Of a stretch of 64,000 nucleotides of DNA, positions 24,376 to 33,375 are shown in pieces. The number at the start of each line of letters is the position of its first letter. The stretch's first letter is position 1. Made by a program: the position numbers and the translations under genes. Source of the stretch: Pseudomonadota bacterium (GTDB lineage: Bacteria > Pseudomonadota > Gammaproteobacteria > Burkholderiales > Thiobacillaceae); assembly GCA_021820845.1 (NCBI GenBank), contig JAKADC010000001.1, positions 62,001 through 126,000 of the forward strand, given 5' to 3'. Below the pieces are notes generated by a model. That model was not told the origin of the DNA. It saw nothing but the letters and a program-made list of their open reading frames with translations, and searched no databases.

Positions 24376-25791
24376 TCAGCCGCCGCCCCCGCCGCTGCCG
24401 ATGCCATGCGCGGCGGCAAGCACCAGCGCGTCGAAATCGGCCGCGCTCATGAGGCCGCGCTCGGCGACGATGTCGCGCACGGGACGGCCGGACTTCTCCG
24501 ATTCCTTGGCGACTTCTGCGGCCTGGTTGTAACCGATCCTCGTATTGAGCAGGGTGGCGAGCGCGACGCTCTGGTGGATGAAGAAGGCGCATCTTTCGCG
24601 ATTCACGACGATGCCCTTGAGGTTCTTCTCGGTCGCGGCGTTCATCGCGTTGGTGAGCCAGTCCATGGCGTCGAACAGCGCGCTGCCGAGCGCCGGCATC
24701 ATCACGTTGAGCTCCATCTGCCCCGCCTGCACCATGTAGGACACCGCTGCGTCCTGCCCCAGCACCTGGAAGCACACCTGGTTCAGCATCTCGAACATCA
24801 CCGGGTTGACCTTGCCGGGCATGATGGACGACCCCGGCTGCACCGGCGGCAGCTGGATTTCGCCGAGACCGGTGCGCGGGCCGGAGGCCAGAAGGCGCAG
24901 GTCGTTGGAGATGCGGGTGAGTTCGAGCGCGAGGTTGCGGATTTCACCCGACAGGCGCGCCAGGTCGTTCATCGACTGCATCTGCGCGACCAGGTCGCCG
25001 ACGCGGATCGGTTCGCCGGTGAGTTTTGCCAGTTCTGCGGCGACGCGCGCCGGGTAATCGGGCGAGGTGTTCAGACCGGTGCCGGCGGCGGAACCGCCCA
25101 GGCCGATCTCGCACAGCGCCGGCCGCACCGCGTCGAGCGCCGCAGCGCAGCGGCGGAGTGTCCAGGCATAGCCTGCGAATTCCTGGCCCAGCGTGGTCGG
25201 CACCGCGTCCTGCAGATGGGTGCGGCCGGATTTCACCGTATCCTTCTCGCGCTCGGCCAGGCGGGAAAACTCCGCTGCCATCGCATCGACTGCGGCGACG
25301 AGACGCGGCAGCTTGGCCAGCACCGCCAGCCGGATCGCGGTGGGAATGGTGTCGTTGGTCGACTGCCCCATGTTGACGTCGTCGTTGGGATTGACCGGCT
25401 TGTAGCTGCCCTTTTCGCCCCCCAGCGCGACGTTGGCGAGATTGGCGATGACCTCGTTGCTGTTCATGTTGTGGCTGGTGCCGGCGCCGGCCTGGAAACG
25501 GTCGACCACGAACTGATCCGCGTATTCGCCCGCGAGAATCTTTTCGCAGGCGGCGGCGATGGCGTCGCGCTTTTCCACGGGGAGCCAGCCCGGCTGGCAG
25601 TTGGCGTGCGCGGCGGCGAGCTTGATTCGTACGTGCGCTAGTACGAAATCCTTATCCGGAAAACGGCCCGAAATGGGAAAATTGGCAACAGCACGCGCGG
25701 TTTGCGCGCCATACCACGCATCCTCGGGAACCCTGACTTCGCCAAGCGAGTCCTTCTCAGTGCGAAATCCATTCGCGACGAATTCATTCAT
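24376..25791 (-). CDS. fumC: Fumarate hydratase class II
   Basis: 471 residues, full length for the iron-free fumarase. Superfamily signature SSIMPGKVNPV near residue 320 and the HTHLQDAVPTTLGQEF region near residue 190 are present. It interconverts fumarate and malate. The start at 25791 (MNEFVANGFRTEKDSLGEV) matches the family; another in-frame ATG at 25806 adds five residues. Neither has a ribosome-binding site. It is divergent from the TlpA-like gene with essentially no intergenic space. The protein ends in an unusual run of glycines. Confidence 0.95.
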   Translation of the reverse strand: MNEFVANGFRTEKDSLGEVRVPEDAWYGAQTARAVANFPISGRFPDKDFVLAHVRIKLAAAHANCQPGWLPVEKRDAIAAACEKILAGEYADQFVVDRFQAGAGTSHNMNSNEVIANLANVALGGEKGSYKPVNPNDDVNMGQSTNDTIPTAIRLAVLAKLPRLVAAVDAMAAEFSRLAEREKDTVKSGRTHLQDAVPTTLGQEFAGYAWTLRRCAAALDAVRPALCEIGLGGSAAGTGLNTSPDYPARVAAELAKLTGEPIRVGDLVAQMQSMNDLARLSGEIRNLALELTRISNDLRLLASGPRTGLGEIQLPPVQPGSSIMPGKVNPVMFEMLNQVCFQVLGQDAAVSYMVQAGQMELNVMMPALGSALFDAMDWLTNAMNAATEKNLKGIVVNRERCAFFIHQSVALATLLNTRIGYNQAAEVAKESEKSGRPVRDIVAERGLMSAADFDALVLAAAHGIGSGGGGG

Positions 25792-25804
25792 GATGGCAAA
25801 ACCC

Positions 25805-26299
25805 ATGCAGACGTTACAAAGTAGTCGATTTTATCCGATGTGGCTGGCGGGGCTGTTGCTTGCGCTGTTCGCCTCATGGGCCCAGGCGAGCGGATTCCGG
25901 TTGACCGACACCGAAGGGAAGGCGCACACCCTCGATGGTTACAAAGGGAAATGGGTGCTGGTGAATTTCTGGGCGACCTGGTGCCCGCCGTGCCAGGAGG
26001 AAATTCCCGACCTGATCGCCTTGCACGGCGACAAGAAAAACAATCTGGTCGTCATCGGCATCGCGATGGATTATCGGAATGCCAAGCAGGTGACCGATTT
26101 TGCAGACGGGCTCCTGGTCGATTACCCGATCGTGCTGGGTGATGCCCGGGTCACAAGCCAGATCGGGCCGGTGCAGGGGTTGCCGACTACCTATCTATAC
26201 AACCCTGAAGGTAAAATGGTTGCCCAGCAGGTAGGTGCGATCACGCGCGAATCAGTGGAAAGCTTCATCGCCAAAAGAGGTGCCCGCGCCAAAAAATAA
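25805..26299 (+). CDS. TlpA/ResA-like secreted thiol-disulfide oxidoreductase
   Basis: 164 residues. A signal peptide or anchor (residues 10-28, ending in AQA) precedes a thioredoxin fold with active site WCPPC at C60 and C63 and the cis-Pro strand GLPTTYLYNP near residue 125. Such proteins reduce disulfides outside the cytoplasmic membrane, for example in cytochrome c maturation or sulfur-compound oxidation. Alternative in-frame ATGs at 25790 and 25793 would overlap the fumC start. It is the first gene of a likely operon with the second thioredoxin-fold gene, a TolC-like gene and a short adaptor gene. Confidence 0.87.
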   Translation: MQTLQSSRFYPMWLAGLLLALFASWAQASGFRLTDTEGKAHTLDGYKGKWVLVNFWATWCPPCQEEIPDLIALHGDKKNNLVVIGIAMDYRNAKQVTDFADGLLVDYPIVLGDARVTSQIGPVQGLPTTYLYNPEGKMVAQQVGAITRESVESFIAKRGARAKK

Positions 26300-26325
26300 G
26301 CCGGCATGCCGGCGGAGGAGACATC

Positions 26326-26832
26326 GTGCGTCAACTATTCGTCGCGTTCTTCATGTTGTTCGCCGCAACCGCTCACGCCGAGACGCGGGATCCGGCCAGC
26401 CATTTCTTTCAGCCCAAGTTCGGCGATTTCAAGGCCGAACTCCAGGCCGCCAGGGAACAGGGCAAAAAAGGCGTTTTCCTGTTCTTTGAAATGGACGACT
26501 GTCCGTTTTGCGCACGCATGAAAAGCACGGTCCTCAACCAGACGGACGTCCAGGACGCCTATCGCACGCAGTTTCTGCTCTACCCGGTCGACGTCAACGG
26601 CGATACGCAGATGACCGACTTCCAGGGCAGGCAAACCACTGAAAAGGCGTTCGCGCTCGCGAACCGCGTGCGCGCCACGCCCGCGATGCTGTTTTTCGAT
26701 CTCGACGGCAAGCTGGTCACGCGTTACGTCGGTCCCACCAAGGACAAGGCCGAATTCCTGCTGCTTGGCAAGTATGTGGCTGAAGGCAGCTATGCGAAGG
26801 AACCCTTCACCCGATACAAGCAAGGCAAATGA
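26326..26832 (+). CDS. Secreted thioredoxin-fold protein, SoxW-like
   Basis: 168 residues from a GTG preceded by GGAGGAG. A clean signal peptide (residues 1-18, ending AHA) is followed by a thioredoxin-like domain with FEMDDCPFCARMK, active site C59/C62, and the cis-Pro strand VRATPAMLFFDLDG near residue 115. This CxxC type, with an insertion after the active-site helix, resembles SoxW and related periplasmic reductases. The pseudogene near 6.8-7.1 kb has the same architecture. It overlaps the following tolC-like gene by four bases (ATGA), so expression is coupled. Confidence 0.85.
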   Translation: MRQLFVAFFMLFAATAHAETRDPASHFFQPKFGDFKAELQAAREQGKKGVFLFFEMDDCPFCARMKSTVLNQTDVQDAYRTQFLLYPVDVNGDTQMTDFQGRQTTEKAFALANRVRATPAMLFFDLDGKLVTRYVGPTKDKAEFLLLGKYVAEGSYAKEPFTRYKQGK

Positions 26833-28097
26833 GTCGCGCGGCGTGGCTCGCGTTGCTGGCGTACGCGCTGTCCGCTGCGGCATCTGCCGAGCCACTGACG
26901 CTGGAGGAGGCACTGGCGAGTGTGGCGGCAGCGCATCCCGACCGGCGCATCGCGGAAAGCGACCTGGCGCTGGCGCGCGCCAACCGCGAGGAGGCGGCCA
27001 GCCGCAGGGATTTCAGCCTGTTTCTGGATGGCGCGCTGCGCACGGGGCGCCAGCCGGGCGGCGACTGGCAACCGGACAATATCGGCCGCATCGTGGCGCG
27101 CAAGCCGTTGTTCGATTTCGGCCGCAGCCGCCGGGCCATCGCCGCGGCGGATGAAGAGATCACCGCCCGGCAGCAGGCGCTCTACACGGCGGAAAGCCTT
27201 CGACGTATCGACGTCATGGCGCGTTACTTCGATGTGCTGATGGCCGACAGGCAGTATGCCGCCGACAACGAATTCATGGCGGTCGCCTATGTCGCGTGGG
27301 ACAACGCGAAGGACCGGTTCAAGGTGGGCCAGATCAGCCAGCCTGATTTGCTGAAACTGGAAACCGAGTACCAGGATATCCGTGAACGCCGGAATGCCGG
27401 CGAGCAGCGCATGCGCAGCAGTCGGCAGCGGCTTGCGCAGGCCATCTATCGGCCCGACCGGCTGCCCGAAGAGCTGGTCGAGCCCGAACTCAGGGACAAT
27501 GCCCGCCCGGTTCCGGACTACGAAACCCTGTTGCCCTGGGTCATGGCGAAGAACCCGCGCTTGCTTGCGCTGCAGGCGCAGCTGGCGGCGTCGAATGCGC
27601 GGCTGGCGGCGATACGCGCGGAGCGCAATCCGACCCTCGACGCGGAGGTGATCGGCGGCGGCTACAGCCGGGAGTCCGTCACCCGCGACGAGGTAAGTGC
27701 CGGCCTGGTGTTCGCGATCCCCCTTTACCAGGGCGGCCGCGTGGATGCCAGGATTGCACGCGAACTGGCGCAAAAGGAACGGATCGGCGCGGAGCTGGAA
27801 AAGCTCGGGTTCGATCTGTCCGACACCCTGCTTGCGACCCTGCAGGAAATCGAATGGCTGCGCGACAGCAGCCGCGCCGCCGCCGACAAGCAGATCGAAT
27901 ACCGCGACTGGGCGCTGGAGCGGGCGCGCGCGGAATACGAACTGGAGATGAAAACCAACCTGGGCACCAGCATGGCCGAAACCCAGATGGCGCAAATACG
28001 GCGCAAGCAGGTGGAATACCGTCTGGCGCTGGCGCTGGCGCGTCTGCAGGCGTTGGCCGGCGGCGGCCTGCCGGCTGTTGAGGGAACACGGAAATGA
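26829..28097 (+). CDS. TolC-family outer-membrane channel protein
   Basis: 422 residues with signal peptide (ending ASA near residue 19), the typical opening EPLTLEEALASVAAAHPD and two long coiled-coil repeats (residues 35-180 and 230-410), each with the heptad and small-residue pattern of OEP family proteins. TolC channels connect inner-membrane pumps to the outside. Unusually, no pump gene is present: the operon holds two thioredoxin-fold proteins upstream and a short adaptor downstream. Both borders are four-base ATGA overlaps. Confidence 0.88.
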   Translation: MSRAAWLALLAYALSAAASAEPLTLEEALASVAAAHPDRRIAESDLALARANREEAASRRDFSLFLDGALRTGRQPGGDWQPDNIGRIVARKPLFDFGRSRRAIAAADEEITARQQALYTAESLRRIDVMARYFDVLMADRQYAADNEFMAVAYVAWDNAKDRFKVGQISQPDLLKLETEYQDIRERRNAGEQRMRSSRQRLAQAIYRPDRLPEELVEPELRDNARPVPDYETLLPWVMAKNPRLLALQAQLAASNARLAAIRAERNPTLDAEVIGGGYSRESVTRDEVSAGLVFAIPLYQGGRVDARIARELAQKERIGAELEKLGFDLSDTLLATLQEIEWLRDSSRAAADKQIEYRDWALERARAEYELEMKTNLGTSMAETQMAQIRRKQVEYRLALALARLQALAGGGLPAVEGTRK

Positions 28098-28618
28098 ATC
28101 AGCGCAGCATGGCAGCGATCGCACTGGCCGGGCTGAGCCTGGCGGGCACGAGTCCGCTGTGGGCGGCAGACAAGCTTGAACTCACGACGCGTGTGTCCGG
28201 CGTGGTGGAGGTGGTGCTGGTCAAATCGGGACAGCGCGTAAAAAAGGGCGCCGTTCTGCTGCGCCTGGACAGGACCGTCCTGCAGGCGCGCCTCGAGGAA
28301 GCCCTGGCGGATCAGGCGCGCGCGCAGGCGGACGAGGCGGAAGCCAAGCGCGAGCAGGGACGGGCGCAGGAACTGTACGATCGCACGGTTTCATCGACCA
28401 GCGAACTGGAAACCGCTCAACTGCGCTATGCACGCGCCAAGGCTGCCCTGGCAGCCACCCGTGCACGCCGCACGATCGCGCAAAAGAATCTCGCGGACGC
28501 CGAGCTCAGGGCGCCGTTCGACGGCGTGGTGAATGCGATACCGGGCGGACCCGGAACGGTCGTGGCGGCGGATTGCCAACCCCAACCGCTGGTCATCCTG
28601 AATCCAGACCGGCGCTGA
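28094..28618 (+). CDS. Very short HlyD/RND-type periplasmic adaptor (lipoyl plus hairpin only)
   Basis: 174 residues with a signal peptide (ending WAA near residue 25). The first lipoyl half GVVEVVLVKSGQRVKKGAVLL is followed by a coiled-coil hairpin (residues 65-140) and the second lipoyl half ADAELRAPFDGVVNAI. The protein stops where the beta-barrel and membrane-proximal domains of ordinary 350-400-residue adaptors would begin. This could be a genuine mini-adaptor or a truncation, but there is no sign of the missing part downstream. It overlaps the tolC-like gene by ATGA. Confidence 0.8.
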   Translation: MNQRSMAAIALAGLSLAGTSPLWAADKLELTTRVSGVVEVVLVKSGQRVKKGAVLLRLDRTVLQARLEEALADQARAQADEAEAKREQGRAQELYDRTVSSTSELETAQLRYARAKAALAATRARRTIAQKNLADAELRAPFDGVVNAIPGGPGTVVAADCQPQPLVILNPDRR

Positions 28619-28656
28619 AGCGGCCGGCGCCTGGCATACCGGGCGGCCCGGCCGCT
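28619..28656. terminator. Inverted repeat between convergent genes
   Basis: A 9-bp perfect stem (AGCGGCCGG / CCGGCCGCT) with a 20-base loop lies directly after the adaptor stop and reaches the stop of the opposing gene. No T-run is present. Its location suits a two-way transcription end or mRNA stabiliser. Confidence 0.45.
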
Positions 28657-29153
28657 CACCTGGCCAGGCGTTTGGCCACTTCGGCTTCCAATTCCGCCGC
28701 CTGGTGCGGCGATGCGACGGCGGCGATGACCTTGTAGCACATCGGCAGGATGGCCTTGAAACCGGCCAGATCTTGCACTTCGCTCATTTTCCGGTAGGCC
28801 GGGGACTTGGTTCCCACGAGCGCGGTCAGGAATTCCAGCGCGTAGCTGCGGGCATGTTCCAGATTCGCCGCAGATTGCGCAGGCGCCGCGGCCGGGCCGG
28901 CTGCCGCAACGGGGGCAGCGGACCGTGGCGCCGCCATGTTGCGCACGGCCTGGATGAACCCGCTTTGCAGCAAGTCGTTCACCATGGCTTCCAGTTCGGC
29001 GCAGTGCGGCATTTTTTCGCAGAGTTCGCCAAACGAAATGCCGTTTCCGACGGTGAAGAGGATTTGTCGGTGTCTGGGCCGCAAGGTATGACCGAGATTG
29101 AAGATTTCTTCCTGTCCCTTAACCGTACGGGACAATTGCATTGCCACGTCCAT
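28656..29153 (-). CDS. Unknown protein with winged-helix-like N-terminus
   Basis: 165 residues from the ATG at 29153, which has GGAGG at ideal spacing. Residues 1-68 (RTVKGQEEIFNLGHTLRPRH, then ELEAMVNDLLQSGFIQ) look like a small winged-helix or DUF-type module seen in several betaproteobacterial regulators and hypothetical proteins. An Ala/Pro linker at residues 75-95 leads to a helical C-terminal half (residues 100-165) rich in Ala and Leu. I do not recognise a named family. It is convergent with the thioredoxin/TolC operon. Confidence 0.6.
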   Translation of the reverse strand: MDVAMQLSRTVKGQEEIFNLGHTLRPRHRQILFTVGNGISFGELCEKMPHCAELEAMVNDLLQSGFIQAVRNMAAPRSAAPVAAAGPAAAPAQSAANLEHARSYALEFLTALVGTKSPAYRKMSEVQDLAGFKAILPMCYKVIAAVASPHQAAELEAEVAKRLAR

Positions 29154-29418
29154 GGTCGCCTCCGTTGTGATACCAGGCGGTTCGCCTATGTCAGGCTTCC
29201 TGCATAGCGCGTGCCAGGAACGCGGATAATCCGGAAACCCTTGATTGACGTGGCCTCGGGCGCGATGGGCCAAGACGTGCGGAGACGGGAGTGACAGCAA
29301 AAACGTCGACCGCGTGACGGCTGATTGAAATTTCGTCAGGGACGGGAGTGGCGGGGCGCATGCCGCGACGCAGCTTCAGGCGTCACATGGCCTTCGTTTG
29401 AGCTGCAACGGCGGGACT

Positions 29419-30060
29419 TCAGCTGCGCGGGTCGGGAATCGTGCGGTTGTCGGCCGCCTTGGCGCGGGGCGTGTAGTCCCAGTTACGTTTCCATGCATTG
29501 ACGACGAGATAGGGATAGTCCGGCTGGCCCAGGCTGCCGTTGTAGCGGCCCAGCGCGCGATAAAGATCACCCTGCTCGATATCGATGTAGTGACGCAGGA
29601 TGACCGCGCCGTACCTCAGGTTGGTGCGCAACTGGAACAGGTCCTGGTCCGGACTGCCGATCAGCTTGATCCAGAAGGGCATGATCTGGGTGTAGCCGCG
29701 CGCACCGACCGGCGACACGGCGTATTTGCGGAATCCACTCTCGACCTGGATCAGCCCCAGCATCAATTGGGGATCGATGCCGGCGCGTGACGCTTCCCAG
29801 TGCAGCGTCGTCAGGAATTCGAGCCGTTCGGTCTCGTCGGGCATGCGCTTGGCCAGGCGGGCTGACATTTCCTTGAGCCAGGCGGCCTCGTCGGCCGGGT
29901 CGCGGAACGCGGTGCGGGTCACCGCGGTGTCCGCCAGCGAGCGCTGCAGCGAGGCGCGCATGCTTGCGGAAAGCTTTTCCTCGCGCTGGGCGCCCGCGTG
30001 CGCGGGCTGCGCCAGCAGCAAGGCGGCGATCAGCAGGCCGATGTGCGTCCTCGTCTTCAT
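29419..30060 (-). CDS. Lytic transglycosylase (SLT domain)
   Basis: 213 residues with signal peptide (ending AHA near residue 22). The SLT domain spans residues 85-195: catalytic Glu E107 in LGLIQVESGFRKYAVS, then GARGYTQIMPFW and the YNGSLGQPDYPYLV end motif. It cleaves peptidoglycan glycan chains in the periplasm. The ATG at 30060 lies just before the proS stop, so it is probably co-transcribed with proS; an in-frame ATG at 30072 would overlap proS more. Confidence 0.9.
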   Translation of the reverse strand: MKTRTHIGLLIAALLLAQPAHAGAQREEKLSASMRASLQRSLADTAVTRTAFRDPADEAAWLKEMSARLAKRMPDETERLEFLTTLHWEASRAGIDPQLMLGLIQVESGFRKYAVSPVGARGYTQIMPFWIKLIGSPDQDLFQLRTNLRYGAVILRHYIDIEQGDLYRALGRYNGSLGQPDYPYLVVNAWKRNWDYTPRAKAADNRTIPDPRS

Positions 30061-30061
30061 G

Positions 30062-31792
30062 TCAGCGTTCAAGCACTCCTGTCAAGAATTCCCTTGCCTC
30101 GACGAGCGCAATGTTTCGCGCCTCGCCGCCCTGGCCCGACCCCGCGTGGCGCGGCTGGTATTCGATCACGCCATCCTTCAGCCCGCGCTCACCCACCGTG
30201 ACGCGGTGCGGGATGCCGATCAGCTCTGCATCGGCGAACATCACGCCGGGGCGCTCGTCGCGGTCGTCCAGCAGCACGTCGAACCCGGCGGCGAGCAGTT
30301 CGGCATGCAGCGCATCGGCGGCAGTCCGAACCGTCTCGCTCTTGCCGTAGCCGATCGCGACGATCACCAGCGAGAACGGCGCCATCGCCTTTGGCCAGAC
30401 GATGCCGCGATCGTCGTGGTGCTGCTCGATGGCCGCGGCCACGATGCGCGACACGCCGATGCCGTAGCAGCCCATTTCCATCACCTGCGCGCGGCCGGCC
30501 TCATCCAGGTAGGTAGCGTTCATCGCCTGCGAATACTTGCTGCCGAGCTGGAACACGTGGCCGACCTCGATGCCGCGGCACAGCGCGAGCGCGCCTTTGC
30601 CGTCCGGGCTGGCGTCGCCGGTAACGACATTCCGTATATCGGCCACAACATCCGGTTCCTGTAGGTCGCGGCCAAAATTGACCCCGGCGAGGTGGAGTTT
30701 GGGCTTGTTGGCGCCACACACGAAATCGCTCATCGTCGCGACCGTGCGGTCCGCGATGACCCTGATCCTGGAGCGGTCGATCCCGACCGGCCCCAGAAAA
30801 CCCGGGGGGCAGCCGAAGGACGCGCGAATTTCGGCTTCGTTCGCCAGCCGGAAATCGGCCAGGCCCTCAAGCTTGCCGAGCTTGACCTCGTTCAGCGCAT
30901 GGTCGCCGCGCAGCAGCAAAACGACCATTTTCTCGTCCGCCATCACGGCGATGAGCTTCACGGTGCGACCCAGCGGAATGCCGAGCAGGGCGGCGACGTC
31001 CTCGCACGTGGTCTGCTTCGGCGTATTCACCTCGCGCATCGCCTCCTGCGGCGCCGCGCGCGGTGCGGCCGGGGCGAGCGCCTCGGCCAGTTCGACGTTG
31101 GCGGCATAGTCGGAGTCCGGGCAAAAGGCGATCAGGTCCTCGCCAGAGTCGGCGAGCACGTGGAACTCGTGCGAGGCGGAGCCGCCGATTGCGCCAGTGT
31201 CGGCGGACACGGCGCGGAAAGTGAGGCCCAGCCGGCTGAAGACGCGCGTATAGGCGTCGTACATCGTCTGGTAGGTGGCGGCCAGGCTGTCACGGCTGGC
31301 ATGGAAGGAATAGGCGTCCTTCATCAGGAATTCGCGTGCGCGCATGACACCGAAGCGCGGCCGGATCTCGTCGCGGAACTTCATCTGGATCTGGTAGAAG
31401 TTGAGCGGCAACTGACGGTAGCTCTTGATTTCGCGCCGCGCGATGTCGGTGATGACTTCCTCGTGGGTGGGGCCGAAACAGAAATCGCGCTGGTGGCGGT
31501 CCTTGATCTTCAGCATCTGCGGGCCGAACACCGCCCAGCGTCCGGTTTCCTCCCAGAGTTCGGCCGGCTGCACCGCCGGCATCAAGAGCTCGATCGCGCC
31601 GGCCCGGTTCATTTCCTCGCGCACGACCGCCTCCACCCGGCGCAATGCGCGCAGCCCCATCGGCATCCAGGTATAGAGCCCCGATCCCAGGCGCTTGATG
31701 AGGCCCGCACGCAGCATCAGCTTGTGGCTGACGAGTTCGGCCTCGGACGGGGCTTCCTTGGTGGTCGAGATAAAGAACTGGGTGGCGCGCAT
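30062..31792 (-). CDS. proS: Prolyl-tRNA synthetase
   Basis: 576 residues, the long bacterial type with an inserted editing domain (residues 225-390). Class II motif 2 is near [17 protein letters not shown] (residue 140) and motif 3 near [20 protein letters not shown] (residue 440). It charges tRNA-Pro. The start [19 protein letters not shown] matches the family. It is divergent from the spermidine-synthase-like gene. Confidence 0.97.
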   Translation of the reverse strand: MRATQFFISTTKEAPSEAELVSHKLMLRAGLIKRLGSGLYTWMPMGLRALRRVEAVVREEMNRAGAIELLMPAVQPAELWEETGRWAVFGPQMLKIKDRHQRDFCFGPTHEEVITDIARREIKSYRQLPLNFYQIQMKFRDEIRPRFGVMRAREFLMKDAYSFHASRDSLAATYQTMYDAYTRVFSRLGLTFRAVSADTGAIGGSASHEFHVLADSGEDLIAFCPDSDYAANVELAEALAPAAPRAAPQEAMREVNTPKQTTCEDVAALLGIPLGRTVKLIAVMADEKMVVLLLRGDHALNEVKLGKLEGLADFRLANEAEIRASFGCPPGFLGPVGIDRSRIRVIADRTVATMSDFVCGANKPKLHLAGVNFGRDLQEPDVVADIRNVVTGDASPDGKGALALCRGIEVGHVFQLGSKYSQAMNATYLDEAGRAQVMEMGCYGIGVSRIVAAAIEQHHDDRGIVWPKAMAPFSLVIVAIGYGKSETVRTAADALHAELLAAGFDVLLDDRDERPGVMFADAELIGIPHRVTVGERGLKDGVIEYQPRHAGSGQGGEARNIALVEAREFLTGVLER

Positions 31793-31874
31793 GGTGGAAT
31801 AATCAGGACGAAAACGCGCATTTTAGCGTGCGGGCGAGTAATCTTTCGCCCTCGATTTTGGGACGGAATGGGCA

Positions 31875-32645
31875 ATGCGCCTGAAATTTGGCAAACGCCG
31901 GGCAAGCGACGACGGACTCGAAGTGACCGAGGAACGCGGCATGCGCGTCCTGCATCTGGGCAGCCGCGCGATCCAGAGCGCGATGCGGCTGACCCGTCCG
32001 TGGGACCTGGAACTCGCCTACACGCGCGCGATGATGGGCTTTCTGATGTTCAAGCCGGTCCCGCAGGACGTGCTGATGATCGGCCTGGGTGGCGGCTCGC
32101 TCGCCAAGTTCATCCGCAAGCAGCGGCCGCAGACGCGCGTCACGGCGGTCGAGATCGACCCGCGGGTGATCGCCGCTGCCCGCTCGCATTTCGAAGTGCC
32201 GCCGGACGATGACACCTTCAGCGTGATCGAGGCCGACGGCGCGCTCTACGTGCGCCAGCAGCCCGCGAGCGCCGACGTCATCCTGCTTGACGGCTTCGAC
32301 GCCGGCAACCAGGTCGAGGCGCTGGCGACGCAGACGTTCTATGCCGCGTGCCGGCGCGCGCTCCGACCGGGTGGCGTGCTCGTGGTGAACCTGTGGGGCC
32401 ACGACGGCCAGTTCGCCGAATATTTCGCGCGGCTGACGCGCGCCTTCGACGGCGAGGTCGGGTGGATTTCGGTGCAGAACAAGACCAACGTCATCGTGTT
32501 CGCGTTCGCGGAGCCGGGCGCGCCGGGCCGGCTCGAGGCCGCACGGCCCGGCCTGGCCGATCTGTCGAAGCGCTACGGCCTCGACTTCCGCGGGTTCGCA
32601 CGTGATTTTCAATGGGCCGAAGGAATCGCGCCGCTGCTCAAATAG
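31875..32645 (+). CDS. Spermidine-synthase-like methyltransferase-fold protein
   Basis: 256 residues with the SpeE-type Rossmann motif MIGLGGGSLAKFIRK near residue 70 and AVEIDPRVIAAARSHF near residue 95. An acidic residue equivalent to the catalytic Asp lies in ILLDGFDAG near residue 140. Many such 'spermidine synthase-like' proteins have no polyamine activity, and the N-terminal domain here is short. A polyamine link is possible because an AdiA-like decarboxylase gene is 3 kb away, but this is inference. Confidence 0.78.
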   Translation: MRLKFGKRRASDDGLEVTEERGMRVLHLGSRAIQSAMRLTRPWDLELAYTRAMMGFLMFKPVPQDVLMIGLGGGSLAKFIRKQRPQTRVTAVEIDPRVIAAARSHFEVPPDDDTFSVIEADGALYVRQQPASADVILLDGFDAGNQVEALATQTFYAACRRALRPGGVLVVNLWGHDGQFAEYFARLTRAFDGEVGWISVQNKTNVIVFAFAEPGAPGRLEAARPGLADLSKRYGLDFRGFARDFQWAEGIAPLLK

Positions 32646-32745
32646 GCGCCCCCGGCCGCCCGCGCGGCGCGCCGGCGGATGCGGTGGTCTCGCGGGAAAT
32701 CCAATCAAAACAATGACTAACGGTTCGTTTCCGGCTGCGGAAGGT

Positions 32746-32773
32746 TTGCAATTTCCGGCGGGTGTGAAAGAAT
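32746..32773 (+). promoter_or_regulatory. Candidate sigma-70 promoter for rppH
   Basis: TTGCAA at 32746-32751, 16 bases, AAGAAT at 32768-32773. The -35 matches well and the -10 moderately. It is placed about 30 bases upstream of the rppH start. Confidence 0.35.
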
Positions 32774-32805
32774 GCAGTTAATCGAATTACCAAATGGTGG
32801 CGGCC

Positions 32806-33357
32806 ATGATCGACCGAGAAGGGTACCGCCCGAACGTAGGCATCATATTGTGCAACGCGCGCAACCAGGTCTTCTGGGGCAAGCGCGTCAACCAGCACGC
32901 CTGGCAGTTTCCGCAGGGCGGCATCAACGCCGGCGAAACGCCGGAACAGGCCATGTTCCGGGAATTGGAAGAGGAAGTAGGGCTGCAGTCGGCGCACGTG
33001 CGCATTCTTGGCCGCACTCGCGAATGGTTGCGTTATGACGTGCCAGCGCACTGGACGCGGCGCGACAACCGCGGCCTCTACCGCGGCCAGAAGCAGATCT
33101 GGTTTTTGCTGCGCCTGACCGGGCGCGACTGCGACGTTTCGCTGCGCGCCAGCAGCCATCCCGAATTCGACGCCTGGCGCTGGAACGAGTACTGGGTGCC
33201 GATGGAAGCGGTGGTCGACTTCAAGCGCGAGGTCTATCGCATGGCGCTCGAGGAGCTTGAGCGCTATTTGCACAAGGACGTACGGCAGCTGCGCCAACGC
33301 GCGCCACGGGCGTACGACCGACAGGGCGCGCCAGAGGACCTGGTGCTGAAGTCCTGA
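32806..33357 (+). CDS. rppH: RNA pyrophosphohydrolase RppH
   Basis: 183 residues from the ATG at 32806 ([15 protein letters not shown], the usual start); an ATG at 32794 would add four residues. The Nudix box [23 protein letters not shown] (residues about 39-61) has all conserved Gly and Glu positions. RppH removes pyrophosphate from 5' ends of mRNA, starting decay by RNase E. Length and motifs are standard. Confidence 0.95.
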   Translation: MIDREGYRPNVGIILCNARNQVFWGKRVNQHAWQFPQGGINAGETPEQAMFRELEEEVGLQSAHVRILGRTREWLRYDVPAHWTRRDNRGLYRGQKQIWFLLRLTGRDCDVSLRASSHPEFDAWRWNEYWVPMEAVVDFKREVYRMALEELERYLHKDVRQLRQRAPRAYDRQGAPEDLVLKS

Positions 33358-33375
33358 TCGACGACGGGGGGCGTG

